Assembly: GCA_964558665.1 (NCBI GenBank)
Contig: CAZLFA010000007.1
Span: 17,806 to 81,805, forward strand
Length of the DNA stretch: 64,000 bases
DNA from: CAZLFA01 sp964558665
Lineage (GTDB): Bacteria > Desulfobacterota > Syntrophia > Syntrophales > PHBD01
Direction of reading: 5' to 3'
Shown: in pieces, positions 36,187 through 44,705 of the stretch
Layout of the letters: every line of letters starts with the position of its first letter
How positions within the stretch are numbered: the stretch's first letter is position 1
The notes under the pieces: generated by a model
Told to the model about the DNA's origin: nothing
What the model saw: the letters and a program-made list of their open reading frames with translations, nothing else
Database searches by the model: none
Made by a program: the position numbers and the translations under genes

Positions 36187-37488
36187 TTACTCTGCAAGGC
36201 GCTGACGCCATCTCCTGTACATCAGATAGCCTGCCAGTACAGCTTCCGCCAGAGCGGCGGACAGACCGGCAAGGGGGTTCATCTCCGGATGCGGCCAGAA
36301 CAGAACTGTGACGCCCTTCAATTCAAGTGCGGTCAAAATAGCCGGAAACAATCCGTAGAGAAGAGCAAGACAAAGCATGGTTATGATATCCGCCCGTTTG
36401 TTGGATTTGCTGAGATTGAAGAAGATCATCATTGAGAAGTCGCGGATCATGAAGATCATGCCTGTTGCAACCAGCCACATGACGGAACCGGCATCGCCGG
36501 TGTCATGCGTCAGTGAAACGGCCAGGGCCAGTATTCCGGCAGAGATGGTTACCGGCAGGCTGAGGAGCCAGCGAGGCGTGCGCAGGAGAACATTGTCCCA
36601 CTTCCTTGCCTCAATCAGGCGGACAAGGTTGCGAAGCGACAGGAAATCCTTGCGCTCGGTGAAGGCGGTGAAGTAGGTCGCGCCGGCGGAAACAAAAAAG
36701 GCAGCGCTGACAGCGCCGATGGCGCTTTTCTGAGATATGTGAAAGAACCCTGAAACATGCGCCATCAGAAACAGGACAAAACAAAGCCAGGGCCAGGGAG
36801 TGTTTTTCATCTGCAGTTCGATGCGCATGAGATTGTAAATTCCGGCAACCGCCCAGGCTGCGTAAAAGGATATGGTCAGAAGCACAAAATCAATCTTGGG
36901 AATTGACAAGCCGTACCACCTGACGATTTCTCTGCCGTCATAAGTCATGTTAAAAAAGGGAAGGGCGACCATGATTCCTATCAGCAGAAAGGCGACGGTC
37001 TGGCTTTTATAGAATTTGCGCTCCTTTTGCAGTGCGATGAGGCTCGACATGATGCTGATGGAATGGGCGAGCAATCCGATTAGAGCCAGAATGAGAACGG
37101 TTTTAAAGACGGTACCGGAATCCCTTTCCGGCGCCGATATCCAGTACACGAACAGGCAGATCACAGCTCCGTACCAGGTATAGATTGTACTGCCGAATAG
37201 TTTTCCCCAGGTCAGAGACCAGGGAGTGATGGCCGACATCCTCTGTCCGTCCCAGGTGTGATCACGGATTTCGCTTGTTATTGATTCCGAAGCCAGCTTT
37301 GTTCCCCAGATCAGGGAAATAACGAAAAACAAAGCCATCGATGTCGTGGCAGTCACACCTGCCAGCCTGTTTCCTTCGGACAGCCAGCCCAAATAAAAGA
37401 CGGCCAGAAGAATCAGCGGCATGCCGACAAGGCGGTAGCGGGTTATCTCCAGCCAGAGGTTCCTGCTAAATTCCGGATTGATGCTCAA
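36187..37488 (-). CDS. ABC transporter permease
   Basis: A 433-residue hydrophobic protein with about ten or more predicted membrane segments and no recognisable periplasmic solute-binding domain. An early cytoplasmic region contains SESITSEIRDHTWDGQRMSAITPW, resembling ABC-2-type exporter permeases (motif around EIRDxTW) that work with the ATPase encoded just upstream. The gene overlaps that ATPase gene by four bases (37485-37488), so the pair is translationally coupled. The substrate is unknown. It converges on the PLC-TPR gene with a 6-base gap. Confidence 0.8.
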   Translation of the reverse strand: MSINPEFSRNLWLEITRYRLVGMPLILLAVFYLGWLSEGNRLAGVTATTSMALFFVISLIWGTKLASESITSEIRDHTWDGQRMSAITPWSLTWGKLFGSTIYTWYGAVICLFVYWISAPERDSGTVFKTVLILALIGLLAHSISIMSSLIALQKERKFYKSQTVAFLLIGIMVALPFFNMTYDGREIVRWYGLSIPKIDFVLLTISFYAAWAVAGIYNLMRIELQMKNTPWPWLCFVLFLMAHVSGFFHISQKSAIGAVSAAFFVSAGATYFTAFTERKDFLSLRNLVRLIEARKWDNVLLRTPRWLLSLPVTISAGILALAVSLTHDTGDAGSVMWLVATGMIFMIRDFSMMIFFNLSKSNKRADIITMLCLALLYGLFPAILTALELKGVTVLFWPHPEMNPLAGLSAALAEAVLAGYLMYRRWRQRLAE

Positions 37489-38414
37489 GATTTTTCTCCT
37501 CCGTCATCTGTTTTCTTCACAGTCCGCAAATAGGTCTCCTGCATGTTCCGCTTTTGCTCGGCGAACGAACAGACAGGGATCCCTTTCTCAAGAAGCCGGC
37601 GCAGCAGCCTGTGCTGTTCAATCGCCCCGGCGCTATAGGTAAAGACGGCCGTATTTCCTGAGAAGGTCAACTCTTCCACATCATCCTCCCCGCTCAGAAA
37701 TTCTTCCAGTCCTTTATATGCGCCGGCGATCCTGATCTCGATGGCCGTTCGCTGCTTTTCGCCTGCAATCGGGGTATGATCGATGATCTTTCCTTCTCTT
37801 ATGACCAGCATGTCAGTGGAGTATTCTTCCAACTCAGAAAGAATATGCGAGGAGACCAGCAGTGTCATGCCGTCATCGCGCAGCATGCGAAAAAGGCCTG
37901 CCAGACTGTGGCGGGCTTCCGGATCAAGTCCTGACGCCGGTTCGTCGAGCAGGAGAAATTTCGGCTCATGGACAATGGCCTGGGCAATGGCCAGCCGCTG
38001 CCGCTGTCCGCGCGAAAGCGTTCCGGCCTTCATCTCGAGGCGATCTGCAATCTCCAGCCGTTCGGCGCATAGATTTACAACCTTCATCTGTTTGTCGGGG
38101 GAAATGCCATGCGACATGGCGGCATACTGAAGACATCTTCTGACTGTGAGTTCTTCATACAATCCGAAGAAATCCGAAAGGTAACCGACCTTGCGGTGGG
38201 TGTCGCGGGGGGAGTCAAGGATGTTTTCTCCGTCCATGAGGATTGATCCGGATACAGGCTCTTCTATCGCCGCCAGACAGCGGAGCAGTGTTGTCTTCCC
38301 CGCGCCGTTCGGCCCCACCAGGGCGGTTATGCTTCCCTCCCGTATCTTGAAAGAGACATCATCAAGGGCTCTTGTTCCCGGATAATCGAAAATTATATTT
38401 TTCGCTTCAATCAT
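37485..38414 (-). CDS. ABC transporter ATP-binding protein
   Basis: A 309-residue ABC ATPase of the exporter type (CcmA/NatA-like). Walker A is GPNGAGKTTLL with K40, the signature is LSRGQRQRLAIAQA near residue 130, Walker B is FLLLDEPASGLDPEARH, and the switch His is in LVSSHIL. The last 80 residues form an extra C-terminal domain seen in such ATPases. It overlaps the permease gene downstream and the histidine kinase gene upstream by four bases each, so the kinase and transporter form one operon and probably act in one stress-response or signalling circuit. That link is inference. Confidence 0.92.
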   Translation of the reverse strand: MIEAKNIIFDYPGTRALDDVSFKIREGSITALVGPNGAGKTTLLRCLAAIEEPVSGSILMDGENILDSPRDTHRKVGYLSDFFGLYEELTVRRCLQYAAMSHGISPDKQMKVVNLCAERLEIADRLEMKAGTLSRGQRQRLAIAQAIVHEPKFLLLDEPASGLDPEARHSLAGLFRMLRDDGMTLLVSSHILSELEEYSTDMLVIREGKIIDHTPIAGEKQRTAIEIRIAGAYKGLEEFLSGEDDVEELTFSGNTAVFTYSAGAIEQHRLLRRLLEKGIPVCSFAEQKRNMQETYLRTVKKTDDGGEKS

Positions 38415-40393
38415 TGTACGCCTTTTTTAGAATCGTATTTATCCAGCAGCCTGCGAATGACATCCGCCAGCTCGTTTATCTTGACCGGCTTTGTAAGCAG
38501 ATGATCGATGCCCTGGTCTCTGCTTCTGCTCAGTTCCTCCTTTTCATGGAAACCTGAACAAAGGATTATAGGTACATAAGGCCTGATGCTTCTTATTGCC
38601 GCCGCCACATCAAATCCGGTCATTTTCGGCATGGTTTTGTCCGTAACCACCAGATCAAATGCATCAGCGCGTGATTTGAACATCTCTACAGCCTTGACGG
38701 GGTCTGTTGCCGTCAATACGTTGTAATTAAGGTTCCCGAGCAGATGTTTATATGATTCAACCACCATTTCCTCGTCATCGATGAAGAGAATTGTTTCCCC
38801 TTTTCCCTGCGGTATGATCTCTTCCCCGCTATCGGCATGTCCCTCCTGCATTTCAAGGAGCGGCATATAGATTCTGAAGATGCTCCCCGTGCCCTCTTCG
38901 CTGTCCACTCTGATTTCTCCGCCGTGATCCCTTACGATGCCGTGAACGACAGCAAGCCCCAGGCCTGCCCCCTCTCCCAGACCTTTGGTTGTAAAATACG
39001 GTTCAAAGATTCTTCCCAGCTTGTCCTGGGGGATGCCGACGCCGGTGTCCCGGACCAGCATCTCCAGATAATGGCCGGGCTTCAGGGGCGGGTTAAGATG
39101 TATGCTGCCGGGATTGACCGTGGTTTTCTTAAGCCCGATTTCCAGGATGCCTCCGGTTTCTTTCATGGCGTGGCCCGCGTTTGTGCACAGGTTCATGAGC
39201 ACCTGATGTATCTGAGTAGGATCGGCTATGATTACGTCGGAAGACGTTTCAATTGTCTGTTTTATTTCTATGGTGGAAGGAAGTGATGCCCTCATGAATT
39301 TTACGATTTCTTTAACTATCGGCGTGACGATGGTGGGGCTTTGCTTCTGTTCCGTCTTGCGGCTGAAGGTGAGTATCTGTTTTACCAGGTTTTTGGCTCT
39401 GTCCGCTGCCTTCAGCACCTCTTCCATGCTCTGGTACACTTTCGGCCTGTCTTTTACTGCCTCTTTGTAGAGTTGCGTGAAACCCATGATGCCGCTCAGG
39501 ATGTTGTTGAAGTCATGAGCAATCCCGCCGGCGAGTGTTCCGATGGCCTCCATTTTCTGGGATTGTCTCAGTCTTTCTTCCAGCGCCACTTCCCTGGTGA
39601 TGTCACGGTGAATGCATACATAATTGATGATGTTTCCGCCTTTATCGCGGACAGGCGACATGGTTACTTCCGAATCGAAATAGGTGCCGTCTTTTCTTCT
39701 GTTAATGCCGCGTCCCGACCATATCTTTCCGCCTGCCAGGGTCTCACGGATGCTTCGGTAGTAGGATTTATCATGACTGCCGCTTTTCAGATTCCTTGTA
39801 TGCCACCCTATGACTTCTCCTCTCTCATAGCCCAGCATGCGCTCGAATGCCGGATTTGCGTACTGTATTATCCAATGGGTGTCGGTCAGGTATATGCCTT
39901 CTGCGGTCTGCTCTATCGCCGTCACCAGCTTTGCCTGCTCTTCTTCAGCGCGCTTCTGTTCGGTGATGTCTTCAACTATCGACATTGCCCCCGTTATGCA
40001 TCCGTTACGATCATGTATGGGTGTTATATGAAGGCGCAGAAGGCTTTTTCTCCCCCATTTCGAAGCATACTCCTTTTCAGCGTATATGTTGACATCATCA
40101 TCCATGCACCAACGGAACAGATCGGAAATTCCCGCGTCAACCAGGAGAGGGAAGGTCAGAAGGTTGATGGCCATTGTCTGCTCGCGGGATGGCGAGCCCA
40201 GGATTTTCAGCAGGGCTGAATTGACATCTGTAATGCAGCCTGTCCCGTCGATTGAGATGATTCCCAGGGGCGTGTTTTCTACAATAGCCCGGTAGCGCTC
40301 TTCGCTTTTTCTGATTTCTTCCTCAGTCTTTTTTCGATCGGCGATATTCCTGCAGACATTGACAATGCCGAGAGGCCTGCCTTCATGATCCAC
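38411..40393 (-). CDS. PAS hybrid histidine kinase, main portion (downstream of a frameshift)
   Basis: The 660-codon frame holds, in order: the end of a PAS/PAC domain (GRPLGIVNVCRNIADRKKTEE), two further PAS domains (about 25-140 and 150-265), a HisKA domain with the phospho-accepting His in LAGGIAHDFNNILSG near 292, and an HATPase domain (N box LMNLCTNAGHAM, DTGVGIP, TTKGLGEGAGLGLAVV). A C-terminal receiver domain (ILFIDDEEMV, acceptor Asp in LVVTDKTMP) follows. Its apparent start, GTG at 40393, falls inside a PAS domain whose first half is encoded in another frame at 40279-40830. The ORF is therefore most likely the 3' part of one kinase broken by a one-base shift. It overlaps the ABC ATPase gene by four bases. 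Confidence 0.85.
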   Translation of the reverse strand: MDHEGRPLGIVNVCRNIADRKKTEEEIRKSEERYRAIVENTPLGIISIDGTGCITDVNSALLKILGSPSREQTMAINLLTFPLLVDAGISDLFRWCMDDDVNIYAEKEYASKWGRKSLLRLHITPIHDRNGCITGAMSIVEDITEQKRAEEEQAKLVTAIEQTAEGIYLTDTHWIIQYANPAFERMLGYERGEVIGWHTRNLKSGSHDKSYYRSIRETLAGGKIWSGRGINRRKDGTYFDSEVTMSPVRDKGGNIINYVCIHRDITREVALEERLRQSQKMEAIGTLAGGIAHDFNNILSGIMGFTQLYKEAVKDRPKVYQSMEEVLKAADRAKNLVKQILTFSRKTEQKQSPTIVTPIVKEIVKFMRASLPSTIEIKQTIETSSDVIIADPTQIHQVLMNLCTNAGHAMKETGGILEIGLKKTTVNPGSIHLNPPLKPGHYLEMLVRDTGVGIPQDKLGRIFEPYFTTKGLGEGAGLGLAVVHGIVRDHGGEIRVDSEEGTGSIFRIYMPLLEMQEGHADSGEEIIPQGKGETILFIDDEEMVVESYKHLLGNLNYNVLTATDPVKAVEMFKSRADAFDLVVTDKTMPKMTGFDVAAAIRSIRPYVPIILCSGFHEKEELSRSRDQGIDHLLTKPVKINELADVIRRLLDKYDSKKGVQ

Positions 40394-40830
40394 AAAACAT
40401 CTCCGTTCACTTCAAACGGAATTATGCTGCCGTCTTTCATCAACAGGTTGTATTCCTGCGGGCCAAGCTTTTTTCCCATCATACGGATGGTGTTTTCTAT
40501 GATTCTTGCGTGATCTTCCGGAGCAATGAACGAGAGCATGTTCTTGCCTTCAATCTCTTCCCTGGAATACCCGCTTACCTGAAGGGCGTAATCGTTGATA
40601 AAAAGGATTTTCCCTTCGAGATCCATGCATACCAGAATGTCGACCATGGTATTTATCGTAGTGCTGAAAAGCATTCTGCTCTCGCGCAGTTCATCTTCAA
40701 TCTGTCTGCTGTCGGGGGATGTATGGCTTTTCAGATCGGCCAGTTGCCTGCGCAGAGCGGCGAGCTCTTCTGTCAGCATTTTCTTGGTCTTGTCTTCGTC
40801 CCGCATGTTTCCATCCCAAAGGATATGCAT
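40279..40830 (-). CDS. N-terminal portion of the PAS hybrid histidine kinase (upstream of a frameshift)
   Basis: A coiled-coil start (LTEELAALRRQLADLKS) leads into a PAS domain (STTINTMVDILVCMDLEGKILFIN, VSGYSREEIEGKNML). That domain breaks off after IIPFEVNGDVL near residue 145; the remaining 40 residues do not look like PAS. The expected PAS/PAC ending continues in the other frame from about 40393. Inserting one base in the T run of GATGTTTTGTGGATCAT (minus strand, about 40390-40400) would restore a continuous protein of about 800 residues. The frame runs on to a stop at 40279, overlapping the second part by 115 bases. Either a real mutation or an assembly error. Confidence 0.7.
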   Translation of the reverse strand: MHILWDGNMRDEDKTKKMLTEELAALRRQLADLKSHTSPDSRQIEDELRESRMLFSTTINTMVDILVCMDLEGKILFINDYALQVSGYSREEIEGKNMLSFIAPEDHARIIENTIRMMGKKLGPQEYNLLMKDGSIIPFEVNGDVLWIMKAGLSALSMSAGISPIEKRLRKKSEKAKSATGLL

Positions 40831-41025
40831 TTACGGCATAATGTTATCATGAATCATGATGAAGCGCCACGGCATAACTTGAACCCGCCCAGGAAGCTTT
40901 CCTGCTGTCGGCATCAAGAAGTAAGCACCGGTTATTCCAATACATTCATATCTGTTGACCACCGGTGCCGGAGTATGCTAAGAATTCACATATTTATTTA
41001 AAAATCAACCTGTTGGAGAAATACA
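40831..41025 (+). promoter_or_regulatory. Divergent spacer with a possible promoter for the PHP-GT4 operon
   Basis: These 195 bases lie between the kinase (minus) and the PHP gene (plus). TTGACC at 40955-40960 followed after 18 bases by TAAGAA is a weak promoter candidate. An 8-base inverted repeat (GCACCGGT at 40925-40932, ACCGGTGC at 40961-40968) overlaps its start and could be an operator, but the evidence is slight. Confidence 0.3.
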
Positions 41026-41682
41026 GTGATTGATCTTCATATGCATTCTATTTTCAGCGATGGCGAGCTGATTCCCGCCGAGCTGGTAAGACGGGCCGTG
41101 AATCGTGGTTATACCGCCATGGCGATAACCGATCATGGTGACCATTCGAATATTGATTTTATCATACCAAGGATTGTCAAGGCCTGCCGGCTGCTTTCAG
41201 AAGCCCACGGCATAAAGATAATCCCCGGAATCGAGCTGACCCACGTTCCGCCCGCGCACATAGCCGGGCTGACAGCGGAGTCACGGAAGCTGGGGGCCGG
41301 AATAGTGGTTGTGCACGGAGAAACAATAGCGGAGCCGGTCATGACGGGGACCAACAGGGCAGCTCTGGAGTCCGGGGTGGACATTCTTGCCCATCCGGGA
41401 TTGATCAGCGAGGATGATGTCCGCCTGGCGGCGAAAAAAAACATCCTGCTGGAGATATCCGCGAGAAAAGGCCATTCTCTTACCAACGGGCATGTAGCCA
41501 GGGTAGCGCGCAGTTGTCGGGCCTCTCTTATCCTGAATACGGACAGCCATGCGCCGCAGGACCTTGTTGATGATGAGGCGGCGATAAGAATTGCCCTCGG
41601 AGCCGGTCTGTCGAAAGAAGAGACAGACGAAATATTCACAAATGCAAAAAAGCTGGTAGATAAAGTCTGGGTCCGTGAGTGA
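41026..41682 (+). CDS. PHP-domain metal-dependent phosphoesterase
   Basis: A 218-residue PHP-fold protein with metal-binding clusters DLHMHSIFSDGEL (H5, H7, D12), AITDHGDH near 35, PGIELTH near 66, VHGETI near 98, DILAHPGLI near 119, and LILNTDSHAPQD near 170. This is a near-complete PHP ligand set. Members include histidinol-phosphate phosphatases and polymerase-associated phosphatases; this stand-alone form resembles YcdX-like proteins. The start is GTG at 41026 with GGAG about eight bases upstream. It is the first gene of a tightly packed plus-strand operon with a GT4 glycosyltransferase, suggesting it removes phosphate from, or hydrolyses, a sugar intermediate; that is inference. Confidence 0.87.
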   Translation: MIDLHMHSIFSDGELIPAELVRRAVNRGYTAMAITDHGDHSNIDFIIPRIVKACRLLSEAHGIKIIPGIELTHVPPAHIAGLTAESRKLGAGIVVVHGETIAEPVMTGTNRAALESGVDILAHPGLISEDDVRLAAKKNILLEISARKGHSLTNGHVARVARSCRASLILNTDSHAPQDLVDDEAAIRIALGAGLSKEETDEIFTNAKKLVDKVWVRE

Positions 41683-42962
41683 TGAAAATAAGGCTGCTGA
41701 ATGCAAGGGCAAACGCCAAATCGCCCTCGGAGCCGCTGAAGATATGCCTGTTGACTTATCGCGGCAATCCCACTTGCGGTGGCCAGGGCGTCTATATAAA
41801 ATACCTGAGCCGCGCCCTCAGGGATCTGGGGCACAGCGTGGATGTGATCTCCGGACCGCCATATCCGGAGTTGGTTGATAATGTCACGCTGCGCAAGCTG
41901 CCCGGCCTGGACCTTTATAATCCGGATCATCTCTTCAAGCCAAAAAAGATGAAATATCTGGTCTATCCGGTGAACCAGATAGAGTATCTGAGCATGTCCC
42001 TGGGAGGTTTTCCGGAACCGTTGACGTTCGGTCTCCGCGCCTATCACTATTTCCGGACCCGTCGGCCCGTCTATGATATAGTGCACGACAATCAATGTCT
42101 GTCCTACGGCCTGCTGGGGCTGCCGCAAATGGGTTTCCCCACAGTTGCCACCATACATCACCCCATAACCAGGGACAGAGCCGTCGATCTTGAAGCGGCG
42201 CCCACCCTGCTGAAGAAAATCAAGGTAATGCGCTGGTATTCGTTTCTTCCCATGCAGAAGAGGGTATCCCGGCGTCTGGCGAGGCTTATTACTGTTTCCG
42301 AGTGCTCGAAAAAGGACATCAGCGCCGATTTCAGCGTGCCTCTGCATAATTTTAGAGTTGTGCCCAACGGCATCAACGACGATTACTTTTATCCTCTGCC
42401 GCACGTGAAGCGGTCAAAAGATCAGATAATCACAACCAACAGTGCGGACACGCCGCTAAAGGGTTTGAAATACCTGCTCGAGGCGGTGAAGGCCATCCGC
42501 AGGAAACGCCCGATAAAGCTTACCGTAATCGGAACTCCCAAAAAAGACGGAATGATCGAGCGGTATGTGAGACAATTGGGGATAGGGGATATTGTCAGAT
42601 TTACAGGCAGGATAGAGTATGAAGAGTTTGCCGGATACTATGCCGAGGCGGCCATGGCGGTTATACCCTCATTGTATGAGGGATTCGGCATGCCGGCGGG
42701 CGAAGCGATGGCCTGCGGCGTTCCCGTTGTCAGCACGACCGGCGGCGCATTGCCGGAGGTGGTTGGGGAAGCCGGCATTCTGGTTCCCCCCGGAGACAGC
42801 CGCGCCCTCGAAAGGGCAATCGTCTCGCTGCTCGATAATCCTGAGAAGAGACAGATGATGGGCAGGGCGGGATTGGAAAGGGTCAACGCCTCATTTACCT
42901 GGCGCCATGCTGCACAGAGAACTATTGATGTCTACCGTGAGGCGATTGATGCTTACCGTTGA
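41682..42962 (+). CDS. GT4-family glycosyltransferase
   Basis: About 426 residues with a GT-B fold. The N-terminal acceptor domain has a glycine-rich loop (GNPTCGGQGVYIKYLSRALRDLGHSVDV). The C-terminal nucleotide-sugar domain carries ITTNSADTPLKGLKYLLEAV and the GT4 E-x7-E motif in PSLYEGFGMPAGEAMACGVPVV near residue 335, followed by GGALPEVVGEAGILVPPGD. The ATG at 41682 overlaps the PHP stop by one base; an in-frame GTG lies one codon before. It probably adds a sugar to a lipid or surface glycan. It overlaps the methyltransferase gene downstream by 14 bases. Confidence 0.9.
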   Translation: MKIRLLNARANAKSPSEPLKICLLTYRGNPTCGGQGVYIKYLSRALRDLGHSVDVISGPPYPELVDNVTLRKLPGLDLYNPDHLFKPKKMKYLVYPVNQIEYLSMSLGGFPEPLTFGLRAYHYFRTRRPVYDIVHDNQCLSYGLLGLPQMGFPTVATIHHPITRDRAVDLEAAPTLLKKIKVMRWYSFLPMQKRVSRRLARLITVSECSKKDISADFSVPLHNFRVVPNGINDDYFYPLPHVKRSKDQIITTNSADTPLKGLKYLLEAVKAIRRKRPIKLTVIGTPKKDGMIERYVRQLGIGDIVRFTGRIEYEEFAGYYAEAAMAVIPSLYEGFGMPAGEAMACGVPVVSTTGGALPEVVGEAGILVPPGDSRALERAIVSLLDNPEKRQMMGRAGLERVNASFTWRHAAQRTIDVYREAIDAYR

Positions 42963-43665
42963 TTTTCACAAACTCAATATCAGACCGGGGATGAGGATTC
43001 TTGACGCGGGGTGCGGTGCCGGAAGGCACATAGGGACCGTCTATCCGAGAAGCCGTGTTGATGTCGTCGGCATAGACCTGAAATGGGAGGACCTGAAGAA
43101 GTCTCAGTTTACTTTGCGCATGTCTCAGGAGGAAGGGCGAGGTCTGTGGATGATCTCTCAGTCCGATGTGACAAGCATTCCCTTCAAAGACGGCGTCTTT
43201 GATTTAGTCATCTGTTCAGAAGTGCTCGAACATATTCCCGACAATAAATCGGCAGTCTCCGAACTGATGAGGGTCTTGAAACCGGGCGGCGATCTTGTCG
43301 TCAGTGTCCCCAGATTTTTTCCGGAACGCATCTGCTGGGCTCTCTCGAAGAGTTATCATAATGAGCCGGGGGGGCACATCAGGATATACAGAAAGAAGGA
43401 GCTGCTGAATCTCCTTGAGGGCGCCGGTGCGCGATGCACTGCCGTACGTTATAAACACGGGCTGCATGCCCCTTACTGGTGGCTCAAGTGTCTTGTGGGT
43501 CATAAAAAAGAAGATTCGCTGCCGGTTAATCTCTACAAGAGATTCCTTGAGTGGGACATAATAAAGAATCCTCCTCTCACCCGGTTTCTCGAACATCTTT
43601 TAAACCCTTTTATCGCCAAGAGCATTGTTTATTACCTGAAGAAGGATAAGCTTATATGGAATTGA
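42949..43665 (+). CDS. Class I SAM-dependent methyltransferase
   Basis: About 238 residues with the SAM-binding motif ILDAGCGAGRHIGTVYP near the N-terminus, acidic motif GIDLKWEDL, DVTSIPFKDGVFDLVICSEVLEHI and LKPGGDLVVSVPRFFPE (motifs II-III of the Methyltransf_11 family). The frame is open back to 42907, but the ATG at 42949 has a GAGG eight bases upstream and places the SAM motif at the usual distance from the N-terminus. It overlaps both neighbours, implying coupled translation. The substrate is probably the glycan or glycolipid made by the operon. Confidence 0.88.
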   Translation: MLTVDFHKLNIRPGMRILDAGCGAGRHIGTVYPRSRVDVVGIDLKWEDLKKSQFTLRMSQEEGRGLWMISQSDVTSIPFKDGVFDLVICSEVLEHIPDNKSAVSELMRVLKPGGDLVVSVPRFFPERICWALSKSYHNEPGGHIRIYRKKELLNLLEGAGARCTAVRYKHGLHAPYWWLKCLVGHKKEDSLPVNLYKRFLEWDIIKNPPLTRFLEHLLNPFIAKSIVYYLKKDKLIWN

Positions 43666-44696
43666 ATCTGTCCCGCAGCAGTTCTGCGGCTGTTTTGGAT
43701 ACGGATGAAGTAGCGTCGTTTATCGCCTCGGTGCAGAAAGCCAATGGCGAAATTCCCTGGTCTGCAGGCGGCAAGACCGATCCCTGGGATCATGTGGAAT
43801 CCGCCATGGGGTTGAGTGTTGCCGGTTATATCAAAGAAGCGGAAATGGCCTACAGATGGATGTCATCAACCCAGTTGAAAGATGGAAGCTGGTGGGCGGC
43901 CGTCAAGGATGGAGAACCTGTCGACAAAACCAAAGACGCCAACTTCTCATCTTATATTGCCGTCGGCGTCTATCATCACTTTCTTGTTACCGGCAACGAG
44001 TCATTTCTCCGTTCCATGTGGCCGACCGTAAAGGCGGGCATCGATTATGCGTTGAATCTGCAGGCCCCCGGAGGCGAGATATACTGGGCGAGAAACGGCG
44101 AAGGCGTGGCGGATACAATGGCCTTACTGACCGGATCGAGCTCGGTTTACATGAGTCTGAAGTGCGCCCTTGCCATTGCCCGGCGTTTGGGAAAGAAGAG
44201 GCCGGCATGGGAAATATCCCTGGGCAGGCTGGGTGAGGCAATCAAAGAGAGACCCAATCTCTTCAACATGATGAAAAAACGTTATTCAATGGACTGGTAT
44301 TATCCGGTTCTCTGCGGCGCCGTCACCGGTATGGATGCCAGGAGGCGCATAGATAAATCATGGGACAGGTTCGTGGTTCCGGACTGGGGCGTGCGCTGCG
44401 TGTCCGATCGTCCCTGGGCGACCATGGCAGAGACGGCAGAGCTTGTCCTTGCACTCGTGGCAATCGGTGAAGCAGAAAGAGCAAAAGCCGTTTTCAGCTG
44501 GCTATGCGATAAAAAATTCGGCGACGGGTCATACTGGATGGGCGTGACGTTTCCGGACGGAGTCATATGGCCCGAGGACAAAACTTCATGGACTTCGGCC
44601 GCCATCCTGCTTGCACATGACGCCCTTCATAAAATCTCTCCCGCCGCCGGACTGTTTGACCACTCGTTCTGGGAAGCAGCAGCAACTCAATTGTAG
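43656..44696 (+). CDS. Alpha/alpha-toroid protein (prenyltransferase / six-hairpin glycosidase-like)
   Basis: A 346-residue soluble protein whose repeating helix pairs and motifs such as SVQKANGEIPWSAGG, STQLKDGSWWAAV, GSSSVYMSLKCALAIA and KKFGDGSYWMGV resemble squalene-cyclase, prenyltransferase or six-hairpin glycosidase alpha/alpha barrels. The repeated (D)GSxW/Y pattern is characteristic of this fold. No signal peptide is seen. I do not recognise a catalytic DxDD or CaaX-type metal site, so the activity is open: terpenoid cyclisation, glycan hydrolysis or a binding role. AAGGA precedes the ATG, which overlaps the methyltransferase stop by ten bases. Confidence 0.7.
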   Translation: MELNLSRSSSAAVLDTDEVASFIASVQKANGEIPWSAGGKTDPWDHVESAMGLSVAGYIKEAEMAYRWMSSTQLKDGSWWAAVKDGEPVDKTKDANFSSYIAVGVYHHFLVTGNESFLRSMWPTVKAGIDYALNLQAPGGEIYWARNGEGVADTMALLTGSSSVYMSLKCALAIARRLGKKRPAWEISLGRLGEAIKERPNLFNMMKKRYSMDWYYPVLCGAVTGMDARRRIDKSWDRFVVPDWGVRCVSDRPWATMAETAELVLALVAIGEAERAKAVFSWLCDKKFGDGSYWMGVTFPDGVIWPEDKTSWTSAAILLAHDALHKISPAAGLFDHSFWEAAATQL

Positions 44697-44705
44697 GGTG
44701 TATCG

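Noticed and set aside
39341..40219. Plus-strand open frame opposite the histidine kinase
   Set aside because: Antisense shadow of PAS and HisKA coding sequence without a start signal.
41133..42404. Long minus-strand open frame opposite the PHP and GT4 genes
   Set aside because: It spans two well-supported plus-strand genes, has no domain signature, and reads as an antisense shadow.
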